From an uncultured Collinsella sp. (GTDB lineage Bacteria; Actinomycetota; Coriobacteriia; Coriobacteriales; Coriobacteriaceae), in NCBI GenBank assembly GCA_900547025.1, contig UREZ01000016.1:1-27741 (forward strand): a stretch of DNA of 27,741 nt, written 5' to 3'. Position numbers and translations under genes: made by a program. The notes under the pieces were generated by a model. The model did not search any database and was not told the origin of the DNA. It saw nothing but the letters and a program-made list of their open reading frames with translations. Numbering within the stretch: the stretch's first letter is position 1; every line of letters starts with the position of its first letter. Below, one piece after another: positions 14,637 to 22,112 of the stretch.

Positions 14637-15333
14637 CGAAAACAAGGGCATTCACGCCACGGGGGTATCGCGGCGTGTGTGGATTGCGCTGATCGCTCTG
14701 TGCGTCGCCAATGTCGTAGCGCACCTCATGGTGATGCCGAGCTTGCCTGGGCAGATTCCCACGCACTGGGGCGCGAACGGAGCCGTCGACGGTTGGGGTC
14801 CCAGCTGGATGGCCTCCGCGCTCGGCGTGCTGCCTCTGGTGCTTCTCGCAATGTTCTGCGTGGTGCCGCGCATCGATCCCAAAGGTGAGGCATATCGAAC
14901 CTCGGGCAAGTTCTATCAGGGCTTCGTAATCGCCTTCACCTTGTTCATGTGCGCCATAAGCTGGCTGGGAGAGCTTACGGTCTGGGGCGTGGTGCCGGCG
15001 GTCGGTTCGGTTAACGTGCTGATTTCCGGTGTTGTCGGTTTGCTGTTCATCGGCGTAGGCAACTACTTGCCGCGTGTGAAGCAGAACTATACGCTCGGTA
15101 TCAAGACGCCTTGGGCGCTTGCCAATCCCGAGAACTGGCGCCGTACGCAGCGCTTTGGCGGTGCCTGCTTTATGGTGCTGGGCTTTGGCCTGATTGTGAT
15201 GGGCGTGGCGGGTAGCGTGCTTTCGAGTGAAGTCGTCGCCGCGGTGATTGCGGTTCTGGCGTTTGGTTCGGTTGGAGCCGTCTACGTCTACTCGTATCTG
15301 CTGTGGCGCAAATCGCAGCGAGCCGCTCGCTAA
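14629..15333 (+). CDS. sdpI: SdpI-family immunity/signalling membrane protein
   Basis: A 234-residue membrane protein. It has an N-terminal DUF1648-type segment (LPGQIPTHWGANGAVDGWG, about 39-57) and roughly six membrane spans. The SdpI hallmark is LPRVKQNYTLGIKTPWALANPENWRRTQRFGG, in the middle part of the protein. SdpI protects against the SdpC killing peptide and anchors SdpR. The 8-nt overlap with sdpR points to translational coupling. No sdpC-like gene is in the window, so this may be an immunity-only module or serve a different membrane-active peptide. Confidence 0.92.
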   Translation: MNNENKGIHATGVSRRVWIALIALCVANVVAHLMVMPSLPGQIPTHWGANGAVDGWGPSWMASALGVLPLVLLAMFCVVPRIDPKGEAYRTSGKFYQGFVIAFTLFMCAISWLGELTVWGVVPAVGSVNVLISGVVGLLFIGVGNYLPRVKQNYTLGIKTPWALANPENWRRTQRFGGACFMVLGFGLIVMGVAGSVLSSEVVAAVIAVLAFGSVGAVYVYSYLLWRKSQRAAR

Positions 15334-15398
15334 GGTTGCGGAAAACTAGCGTACGCAGTTCATAGTGTGTTAAGGGGGACTTTTCCTAGGTAGTATTA

Positions 15399-15426
15399 GG
15401 GGGTGTGGGCAACCATGCCCCTTTTT
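15399..15426 (+). terminator. Terminator after sdpI
   Basis: GGGGTGTGG (15400-15408) pairs with CCATGCCCC (15413-15421) including two G-U pairs across a GCAA tetraloop, followed by TTTTT (15422-15426). Confidence 0.78.
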
Positions 15427-15517
15427 CATTACGTTTCAGAGCTGATTTTCTCATTTCGTTTCCACTAAAGCGAAACAAGAATAGGGAAGCAGCAGGTAGA
15501 AAGGATAGAACAGGCAA

Positions 15518-17197
15518 ATGGCGGAGTTTATCTACCAGATGTATCAGGCTCGCAAGGCCCATGGCGACAAGGTAATCCTTGACGACGTGACCCTGAGCTT
15601 CTACCCCGGTGCCAAGATCGGCGTCGTGGGCCCCAACGGTATGGGCAAGTCGACCCTGCTCAAGATCATGGCCGGCATCGAGGAGGTCTCCAACGGCGAT
15701 GCCAGGCTCACCCCCGGCTACACCGTGGGCATCCTGCAGCAGGAGCCGCCGCTCGACGACAACAAGACCGTCATCGAGAACGTGCGCATGGCGTTTGGCG
15801 ACATGATCGCCAAGGTCGATCGCTTCAACAAGATCGGCGAGGAGATGTGCGATCCGGACTGCGACATGGACGCCCTCATGGCCGAGATGGGCAAGCTCCA
15901 GGACGAGATCGACGCCGCCGACGGCTGGGATATCGATTCCAAGCTCGGCCAGGCCATGGACGCCCTGCAGCTGCCCGATTCCGACATGCCGGTCAACGTG
16001 CTCTCTGGCGGCGAGCGCCGCCGTGTGGCCCTGTGCAAGCTGCTGCTCGAGGCTCCCGACCTGCTGCTGCTCGACGAGCCCACGAACCACCTAGACGCTG
16101 AGTCGATCCTGTGGCTCGAGCACTTCCTGCATAACTACCAGGGCGCGGTGCTTGCCGTCACGCACGATCGCTACTTCCTGGATAACGTTGCCGAGTGGAT
16201 CTGCGAGGTCGACCGTGGTCACCTTTATCCCTACAAGGGCAATTACTCCACGTATCTGGAGACCAAGGCCGCGCGTATCGAGGCGCAGGGCAACCGCGAC
16301 GCCAAACTCGCCAAGCGCATGGAGGCCGAGCTCGAGTGGGTGCGCAGCTCGCCCAAGGCCCGCCAGGCCAAGAACAAGGCCCGTCTGGCTCGCTACGAGG
16401 AGATGGAGGCCGAGGCCCGCGCAAGCCAGAAGCTCGACTGGACCGACATTCGCATCCCTGTGGGCCCGCGTCTGGGCAACAAGGTGCTCGAGGCCCATCA
16501 TCTGCACAAAGAGTTCGATGGCCGCGTGCTCATCGACGACCTTTCGTTCACCCTGCCGCGTAACGGCATCGTGGGCGTCATCGGTCCCAACGGTGTGGGC
16601 AAGACCACGCTGTTCAAGACCATCGTGGGTTTGGAGCCGCTGACTTCGGGCGAGCTCGAGGTGGGCGAGACCGTCAAGATTTCTTACGTCGACCAGAACC
16701 GTTCCGGCATCGACCCCGATAAGAACCTATGGGAGGTCGTCTCGGACGGCCTGGACCACATGATGGTCGGCGAGACCGAGGTTCCGAGTCGCGCGTACGT
16801 GGCGAGCTTTGGCTTTAAGGGCCAGGACCAGCAGAAGCGCGCCGGCGTACTCTCCGGTGGCGAGCGCAACCGTCTGAACTTGGCGCTCACGCTCAAGCAG
16901 GGCGGCAACCTGCTGCTCCTCGACGAGCCCACGAACGACCTCGACGTCGAGACACTGTCCTCGCTCGAAGCGGCGCTGCTCGAGTTCCCGGGCTGCTCGG
17001 TGGTCATTAGCCACGACCGTATGTTCCTGGACCGCGTCGCCACGCACATTCTGGCGTGGGAGGGCACCGACGAGAATCCGGGCAACTGGTATTGGTTCGA
17101 GGGCAACTTTGAGGCCTATCAGGCCAACCGCATCGAGCGCCTGGGCGAGGACGCAGCCCAGCCGCATCGTATTCACCGCAAGCTGACGCGTGACTAG
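15518..17197 (+). CDS. ettA: Energy-dependent translational throttle protein EttA (ABC-F)
   Basis: A 559-residue soluble protein with two ABC domains and no membrane part. Walker A sites are GPNGMGKST (38-46) and GPNGVGKTT (356-364). Signature motifs are LSGGERRR (162) and LSGGERNR (445). Walker B sites are LLLLDEPTNHLD and LLLLDEPTNDLD. The opening MAEFIYQMYQARK and PGAKIGVVGPNG, the arm-containing insert and the end (HRIHRKLTRD) match EttA over its whole length (E. coli 555). EttA binds the ribosomal E site and gates the first peptide bond according to ATP/ADP level. AAAGGA precedes the ATG. It appears monocistronic, with terminators on both sides. Confidence 0.95.
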   Translation: MAEFIYQMYQARKAHGDKVILDDVTLSFYPGAKIGVVGPNGMGKSTLLKIMAGIEEVSNGDARLTPGYTVGILQQEPPLDDNKTVIENVRMAFGDMIAKVDRFNKIGEEMCDPDCDMDALMAEMGKLQDEIDAADGWDIDSKLGQAMDALQLPDSDMPVNVLSGGERRRVALCKLLLEAPDLLLLDEPTNHLDAESILWLEHFLHNYQGAVLAVTHDRYFLDNVAEWICEVDRGHLYPYKGNYSTYLETKAARIEAQGNRDAKLAKRMEAELEWVRSSPKARQAKNKARLARYEEMEAEARASQKLDWTDIRIPVGPRLGNKVLEAHHLHKEFDGRVLIDDLSFTLPRNGIVGVIGPNGVGKTTLFKTIVGLEPLTSGELEVGETVKISYVDQNRSGIDPDKNLWEVVSDGLDHMMVGETEVPSRAYVASFGFKGQDQQKRAGVLSGGERNRLNLALTLKQGGNLLLLDEPTNDLDVETLSSLEAALLEFPGCSVVISHDRMFLDRVATHILAWEGTDENPGNWYWFEGNFEAYQANRIERLGEDAAQPHRIHRKLTRD

Positions 17198-17200
17198 ATC

Positions 17201-17227
17201 GTTACGCGGTTTTCCAAACCGCGTAAC
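17201..17227 (+). terminator. Hairpin after ettA
   Basis: GTTACGCGGTT (17201-17211) and AACCGCGTAAC (17217-17227) form a perfect 11-bp stem with a 5-nt loop, 4 nt after the ettA stop. No T-run follows, so it may protect the 3' end or be part of the palindromic element rather than terminate alone. Confidence 0.5.
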
Positions 17228-17228
17228 T

Positions 17229-17364
17229 GCTCGACGCTGCGCGGGCCGCAAGCACCCCATCTTGCCGTTCAAGCCGTCGCTCGCGTACCGAAGTACGCGT
17301 CGCTCCTCTTTCACGGCAACCTGGGGCACTTGCGACCCGCTCGCTGTTGGTTACGCAACATCAA
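17229..17364. repeat. Large imperfect palindromic intergenic element
   Basis: The two halves are imperfect inverted copies around the hairpin GCGTAC-CGAA-GTACGC (17283-17298). The left arm has GCGGGCCGCAAGC, CCCCA and TTGCCGT in order; the reverse complement of the right arm has GCGGGTCGCAAGT, CCCCA and TTGCCGT in the same order. Outer GCGTAAC blocks also match. The folded form would be a stem of about 60 bp with small bulges. The minus-strand segment AGGTTGCCGTGAAAGAGGAG (17322-17303) recurs nearly exactly at 27695-27713. It lies between convergent genes. It may be a dispersed repeat, a bidirectional terminator or a structured RNA; no coding frame in it has a ribosome binding site. Confidence 0.65.
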
Positions 17365-17371
17365 CAAATAT

Positions 17372-17407
17372 AAACGGCTCAAATCCTGATTTGGATTTGA
17401 GCCGTTT
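17372..17407 (-). terminator. Terminator of the minus-strand gene ending at 17412
   Basis: AAACGGCTCAAATCC (17372-17386) and GGATTTGAGCCGTTT (17393-17407) form a perfect 15-bp stem with a 6-nt loop. Read on the minus strand it is followed by ATATTTG, a modest T-rich tail, 4 nt after the gene's stop. Confidence 0.72.
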
Positions 17408-17411
17408 GTCG

Positions 17412-18719
17412 TTACCGCTCGGTTTCTTCGACTTTATCGATGGTCCAGGTGGCTCCGAGACCGCCGGTGGTGTTGCGGCGGATGCGCACGGCAACCTCGC
17501 GGCGCTCGCCGGCCTGCGTGTAGCGCAGAGGGAAGCTTGCGCGGTTTCGCGCGGCCTCGATGGTACCGCGCTCGCGGGCGATCCAGTAGTACTCGCCGAC
17601 AATGCCGAGCGTGTCGGCGCCGTAGGGGAGATAGGTCGACAGCTGGTGCAGAAGCGGGCCGGGGCAGAAGACCTCGGTTGCGAAATCGACGGGGAAGTCC
17701 TTGGGGATGGTGGGTGCTGCAGGTGCGGGGGTTGGGGCCGCTGCGGGTGCCGAAGCCGGTGCAGGTGCGGGAATTTGGTCACAAGCAGCGGTGGGCACGG
17801 ATTCGATGACGGGTGCGGGCTCCGGTGTCGCTTCCGGCTCGATCGTGGAATCCGCGGGCTTCACGGTGACGGGCGCGTCTGCAGCTGCAGTTTCAACCTC
17901 AATCTGCGTCGCGTTCTCGTTCTCGACGCTCGACTTTGCTTCGATGGGCGTGGATGCCATGGTGGTGATGCCGGCGTTGGCGTTCTCGGGGTCATAGACG
18001 ACCGTGAGCGAGATGGCGGGCTGCGGCGTCTCGGGCTCCGGCACCGACTCGGTAGTGTCTTGATCGGCGGGCTCGTCGGACTGATCGCCCTCGGCCTCGT
18101 CGCCAAAGACGTCGCTGTTTTGGAACGCAGACGTCTCGGGTCGGTTAGCGGCTTCTTCGGTTGCCGACTTGGGGGCCTCGTTGAGCTTCGCAGCGGCTTC
18201 CTGCTCTGACATGATTTCAGAATCGGTCGTGGTGGCGATTTCGGTTTCGGCTTCTGCTGTTACCTCAATAGCGATTTCGATCTCTGCCTCAGGCTCGGGT
18301 TCCGGCGCGGCGTCAACCATGGCTTCGGGCTCGGGACGCTTAACGTGCTTGGGACGCACGGCCTTGAGGTCCTTCTCGCCGCGCTTTTTCTTTTTATAGG
18401 ACTGCTTGGCTCCCTTGGCAGCCTTGGGCTTGTCCTCGCCTTTGGCAAGGGCGGCATCCCAGACCTCGTTGGCGATGACGGTGGCATACAGGCGACCGCC
18501 CTTAAAGACGGTCAGCTTAATGCAGTCGTCGAGCTCCTCGAGCAGCTCGCGCGTGGACTCAAAGCCCAGGTCATAAGCGGCCATGTCGCCGGCGGCGAGT
18601 GCCTCCTCGACCTGCGTCATAAACGTTTGCTTGCCGCACCCAATCGCGTCGCGCAGCAGGCGATACAGATAGATGTGGTTGCCCAGCGATAGCGTGGGCC
18701 TAACTATTGTCTTGCTCAT
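17412..18719 (-). CDS. Hypothetical protein with Ala/Pro/Glu-rich linker; possible OST-HTH-like N-domain
   Basis: A 435-residue protein I do not recognise as a whole. Residues 1-92 look like a compact alpha/beta domain; LGFESTRELLEELDDCIKL followed by a GGRLYATV strand resembles the OST-HTH/LOTUS pattern, a weak impression. Residues 97-130 are strongly basic (SYKKKKRGEKDLK). Residues 130-338 are low-complexity, rich in Glu, Ala, Pro and Thr, and probably disordered. Residues 340-435 form a second conserved-looking domain (FPVDFATEVFCPGPLLHQL, YGADTLGIVGEYYWIARER, GGLGATWTIDKVEE). No signal peptide or membrane span is seen. GAGGAG lies 7 nt before ATG 18719; the frame is open upstream but without a site. 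A basic stretch plus a LOTUS-like fold would suggest RNA binding, which is speculative. Confidence 0.75.
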   Translation of the reverse strand: MSKTIVRPTLSLGNHIYLYRLLRDAIGCGKQTFMTQVEEALAAGDMAAYDLGFESTRELLEELDDCIKLTVFKGGRLYATVIANEVWDAALAKGEDKPKAAKGAKQSYKKKKRGEKDLKAVRPKHVKRPEPEAMVDAAPEPEPEAEIEIAIEVTAEAETEIATTTDSEIMSEQEAAAKLNEAPKSATEEAANRPETSAFQNSDVFGDEAEGDQSDEPADQDTTESVPEPETPQPAISLTVVYDPENANAGITTMASTPIEAKSSVENENATQIEVETAAADAPVTVKPADSTIEPEATPEPAPVIESVPTAACDQIPAPAPASAPAAAPTPAPAAPTIPKDFPVDFATEVFCPGPLLHQLSTYLPYGADTLGIVGEYYWIARERGTIEAARNRASFPLRYTQAGERREVAVRIRRNTTGGLGATWTIDKVEETER

Positions 18720-18790
18720 GGCAAATCTCCTCTTTACACACCAAAGCATCTTACCATCGCGCGGGGCTTGCCATCTCGTCGCCCAAGGCA

Positions 18791-18823
18791 AACGGGCGCG
18801 ACCGTTGCCGGTTCGCGCCCGTT
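18791..18823 (-). terminator. Hairpin after the minus-strand membrane protein gene
   Basis: AACGGGCGCGA (18791-18801) pairs with TCGCGCCCGTT (18813-18823) over 11 bp. It lies 35 nt beyond the stop of the gene at 18858-19811. The minus-strand tail TTTGCC is short, so termination efficiency is uncertain. Confidence 0.6.
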
Positions 18824-18857
18824 ATGCAGGTCGGTTATCTATGAGAGGCAAACGTGC

Positions 18858-19811
18858 TTAGTTGCCCGACGTCGTGCCTTGGCTCGAGCTGTCGGATGCC
18901 GTGTCGGACGTAGTTCCGCCCGAGCTGTTCGGGTTACTGGTGTTGCCGTTGTCGGTAGATCCCGTGCCCGATGCATTGCCGCTCGTCTGGTCACCCGTGC
19001 TCGGCTGAGAGCCGTCAGTCGTTTGGCTTGAGTCGGTCGTGCCGGATTGCGTGCCGCTGTTGTTCACAGAAGAATCGGCGCCCTGCGATTGATCGGGGGC
19101 GTTCGAGGACGAGTCGGCGGATGCGGGGGTGCCCTGCGGGTCGTCCTGCTGGCTTTGCGATTGACCGGAGCTATCCGCGTCGTGCTCGGTCGTGCGTGAC
19201 GAAAGGATTGGCTCGGGGCGCTCGCCCAGACCCTCACCGGCGGTGGTGATAAGGATGGCACCAGTGCAGGCGATGACCGCGACGATGGCGATGGCAATCG
19301 AGAAGATGATTACCTTCTTTTGCGTCTGGCTGCGCTCTGCCGCCGCCTTGGCGCGCAAGCTGTTGGGGGCGACGCGCGCCGTGGTCGCGCGCCCCGCAAT
19401 CTGACGCATCTCCTGCGTAGTCGCGGCGCCGCCCAGGTGCTCTTCGGCATTAAATTCAACGGGCTCATAGGCGCCGGCGGGGTAGTCGACGTCGGCGTGC
19501 GTACCTTTGAGGGCTTTGGCGCTGGCAGAGATAAAGTGGCGATAGACCTGTGAGGACACAACGGTGATGACCGAGCTCACAGCGGCGCCAATTACTGAAC
19601 CAGCGATACCAATCTTGGAAGCAAGCGCGACGCTCGTGGCGGCAGCTGCAGCGCCGGCGATGATCTGGGGAATGGAAATGTCATCGAACAGGCCCTTTTT
19701 GGGCGCGATGGCCATGGTCTGTCCGATGGAATGGTTTTCGTGAACGCCGTTGTTGAGCGCGGCCGGTGTCATGACGCGCGTGCGCGGCGCGTCGGTGTAC
19801 TTGGTTGTCAT
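18858..19811 (-). CDS. Hypothetical membrane protein with low-complexity C-terminal tail
   Basis: A 317-residue protein of unknown function. Residues 47-88 form a long Ala/Val/Ile-rich hydrophobic stretch (IPQIIAGAAAAATSVALASK then VIGAAVSSVITVV), possibly one or two membrane spans. Residues 167-190 (VIIFSIAIAIVAVIACTGAI) are a clear membrane segment preceded by basic residues (RAKAAAERSQTQKK). Residues 200-317 are almost only Ser, Thr, Gly, Gln, Asn and Asp. The positive-inside rule puts this tail outside the cell, where it could be a spacer in the wall or a glycosylation target. GGGAGG lies before ATG 19811. The composition of the tail is unlike any neighbour. No anchoring motif such as LPxTG is seen. 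Confidence 0.75.
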   Translation of the reverse strand: MTTKYTDAPRTRVMTPAALNNGVHENHSIGQTMAIAPKKGLFDDISIPQIIAGAAAAATSVALASKIGIAGSVIGAAVSSVITVVSSQVYRHFISASAKALKGTHADVDYPAGAYEPVEFNAEEHLGGAATTQEMRQIAGRATTARVAPNSLRAKAAAERSQTQKKVIIFSIAIAIVAVIACTGAILITTAGEGLGERPEPILSSRTTEHDADSSGQSQSQQDDPQGTPASADSSSNAPDQSQGADSSVNNSGTQSGTTDSSQTTDGSQPSTGDQTSGNASGTGSTDNGNTSNPNSSGGTTSDTASDSSSQGTTSGN

Positions 19812-19920
19812 GCGGGACCCTCCCGGTGTAAATCTGCTTCGTTTCATGTAGCCATCAGGGTACCCACCAGATGTGAATCGTACGTGACATTTAACAGATA
19901 CCATCAACTCATCAATAGCT

Positions 19921-19966
19921 CACCAAGTTGGTGGGATGCGGTTACACCCGGCGGTTGAACTACAAT
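19921..19966 (+). promoter_or_regulatory. Candidate nadE promoter region with palindrome
   Basis: A -10-like TACAAT (19961-19966) lies about 49 nt before the nadE start, without a good -35. The palindrome CACCAAGTTGGTG (19921-19933) lies just upstream of the expected -35 zone and could be an operator. No known NAD-regulon site is recognised. Confidence 0.3.
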
Positions 19967-20014
19967 AGGGCTTGCTAATTGTTGTGAATGGCGTCTACGC
20001 ACGGGAGCATTCTT

Positions 20015-21994
20015 ATGAATCTTCACCTTTCTCAGTCTGATGGCTTTTTGCGTGTGGCGGCGGCGTCGCCGCGGATTCGCGTGGCCGATGTCGAGGGCAA
20101 TGTCGAGGTTGCGCTGGCGGCTGTTCGCGAGGCTGCCGAGCGCGACGTTCGCGCGCTGGTGCTGCCCGAGCTTAACCTGACCGGCTATACCGCGGCCGAC
20201 CTGTTCCATAATCGCACGCTGCTGCATGCCTGCGAGGCCGCTCTGGTGCATATTCTCGACGAGACTTGTGAGCTGCCGATTGTCTTTACCATCGGTCTTC
20301 CCGTTGCAGTTGCCGAGAATATCTACAGCTGCGCCGCCGTGTGCTGCGCGGGTGAGCTTTTGGGCCTCACGGCCAAGAAGTATCTGCCCAACTATGGCGA
20401 GTTCTACGAGCGCCGCTGGTTTGCTCCGGCGCCCGCAGATCCCGCGTGGGTCGAGTTTGCCGGTCAGGGTCCGGTTCCGCTGGGTTCGGGGCTTGTCTAC
20501 CGCTGCTGTGATGAAGGTGCCGAGGATATGGTGCTGGGCGTTGAGGTCTGCGAGGACCTGTGGGTGCCGGCGCCCCCTTCGACCGAGATGGCGCTTGCCG
20601 GCGCTACGGTGATCCTCAACCCCTCTGCTTCCGACGAGATCATCGGCAAGGCAGACTATCGCCGCAGCCTTATCTCTAACCAAAGCGCACGCCTGTACTG
20701 CGCCTATGCCTATGCGGACGCGAGCGAGGGCGAGTCCACGACCGATATGGTCTTTGCGGGCGAGAACCTTATCTACGAGAATGGCTCCAAGCTCGCCGCC
20801 ACCAAACTGCTTACCTGCGATATGGCCGTCGCCGATATCGATCTTGACCGTCTGGTTGCCGAGCGCCGCCGCTCGACGACGTGGGCGCGCGCGGACGATG
20901 CGCCGGAGGCCACGACCGTTGAGTTCTCTTTTGAGAGCACGCTCTCCGAGACTCCCGTCCTGCGCAACGCCTGCGACATCGACCGTGTCTTCCCTCGCGC
21001 GCCTTTTGTGCCGGCCGACCATGGTGATCTGGCCGAGCGCTGCGAGACCATCCTCGACCTGCAGACCGCCGGCCTCAAGACCCGCCTTGCCCATACGGGC
21101 ACCAAGGCGGCTGTCATCGGTCTTTCGGGTGGCTTGGACTCCACGCTGGCACTGCTTGTGACCGTGCGTGCCTTCGATGCGCTGGGGCTGCCGCGCACGG
21201 GTATCACGGCGGTCTCCATGCCAGGTTTTGGCACGACGCATCGCACCAAGTCGAATGCCGAGTCGCTTGCCCGCGACCTGGGCGTGAGCTTCCGCGAGGT
21301 TTCGATCCACGCGGCTGTGGAGCAGCACTTCAAGGACATTGAGCACGATCCGGCCGTGCAGGACGTGACCTACGAGAACAGCCAGGCCCGCGAGCGTACA
21401 CAGATTCTGATGGATCTGGCCAACCAGGCTGGCGGTTTTGTCATCGGCACGGGCGACCTGTCGGAGCTAGCGCTCGGCTGGGCCACCTATAACGGCGACC
21501 ACATGAGCATGTACGCCGTCAACGCGAGCGTGCCCAAGACGCTTGTGCGCCATCTGGTACGTTATGCCGCCGATGTCTTTGGAGGGCGTATTGCCGAGAC
21601 GCTGCTCGACATCCTCGATACGCCGGTGTCCCCCGAGCTTCTGCCTCCCACGGGCGACGGCGAGATTGCGCAGAAGACTGAGGATTTGGTGGGCCCGTAC
21701 GAGCTGCACGACTACTTCCTCTACTACCTGCTGCGTTTTGGCTTTGAGCCGGGCAAGATCTACCGCATGGCGCTCAAGAGCTTCGAGGGCGTCTACGATG
21801 TCAAGACCGTCCACACGTGGCTGCGTACGTTCTACCGTCGCTTTTTTGCCCAGCAGTTTAAGCGCAGCTGCCTGCCCGATGGTCCCAAGGTGGGCTCGGT
21901 GACGCTCAGCCCGCGCGGCGATTGGCGTATGCCGAGTGACGCCAGCTCGTGTCTGTGGCTTGCGCAGATCGACGCGCTCAATGCAATTGACTAA
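20015..21994 (+). CDS. nadE: Glutamine-dependent NAD+ synthetase
   Basis: A 659-residue two-domain enzyme that makes NAD from deamido-NAD, ATP and glutamine-derived ammonia. The N-terminal nitrilase-fold glutaminase has its triad: E52 (VLPELNLTGYT), Lys 121/122 (TAKKYLPNYGEF) and C179 (EVCEDLWVP). The C-terminal synthetase has the pyrophosphatase loop LSGGLDSTLALL (S371-G-G) and the later GTGDLSELALGWATYNGDHM. Length fits the glutamine-dependent actinobacterial type (about 650-680). The start at 20015 follows GGGAG; the frame is open 27 nt further without a site. Gene order suggests it is transcribed alone or with the aminotransferase by read-through. Confidence 0.95.
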   Translation: MNLHLSQSDGFLRVAAASPRIRVADVEGNVEVALAAVREAAERDVRALVLPELNLTGYTAADLFHNRTLLHACEAALVHILDETCELPIVFTIGLPVAVAENIYSCAAVCCAGELLGLTAKKYLPNYGEFYERRWFAPAPADPAWVEFAGQGPVPLGSGLVYRCCDEGAEDMVLGVEVCEDLWVPAPPSTEMALAGATVILNPSASDEIIGKADYRRSLISNQSARLYCAYAYADASEGESTTDMVFAGENLIYENGSKLAATKLLTCDMAVADIDLDRLVAERRRSTTWARADDAPEATTVEFSFESTLSETPVLRNACDIDRVFPRAPFVPADHGDLAERCETILDLQTAGLKTRLAHTGTKAAVIGLSGGLDSTLALLVTVRAFDALGLPRTGITAVSMPGFGTTHRTKSNAESLARDLGVSFREVSIHAAVEQHFKDIEHDPAVQDVTYENSQARERTQILMDLANQAGGFVIGTGDLSELALGWATYNGDHMSMYAVNASVPKTLVRHLVRYAADVFGGRIAETLLDILDTPVSPELLPPTGDGEIAQKTEDLVGPYELHDYFLYYLLRFGFEPGKIYRMALKSFEGVYDVKTVHTWLRTFYRRFFAQQFKRSCLPDGPKVGSVTLSPRGDWRMPSDASSCLWLAQIDALNAID

Positions 21995-22022
21995 GGTTGG
22001 CTAAATTGAACCAATACGGGGG

Positions 22023-22051
22023 TTGTAAGCGTTACACTTTTGCAATCTGAT
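22023..22051 (+). promoter_or_regulatory. Candidate promoter for the aminotransferase gene
   Basis: TTGTAA (22023-22028), 17 nt, TCTGAT (22046-22051). Each hexamer matches the consensus at four positions. It would start transcription just before the hairpin at 22063, making that hairpin the 5' end of the mRNA. Confidence 0.3.
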
Positions 22052-22062
22052 GGCCCGTATCG

Positions 22063-22094
22063 CGCGGCGCTCTTGTCGGGGCGCTGCGTTTTTT
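22063..22094 (+). terminator. Terminator-like hairpin in front of the aminotransferase gene
   Basis: CGCGGCGC (22063-22070) pairs with GCGCTGCG (22081-22088) with one G-U pair, followed by six T (22089-22094). It ends 18 nt before the start codon and overlaps no gene. It is either the nadE terminator with read-through, or a leader attenuator. Confidence 0.6.
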
Positions 22095-22112
22095 ATATCG
22101 AAAGGTGGCACC

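Noticed and set aside
19904..21346. 480-codon open frame on the minus strand opposite nadE
   Set aside because: The + strand nadE has complete catalytic motifs; the antisense frame has none, and its length is a product of codon bias.
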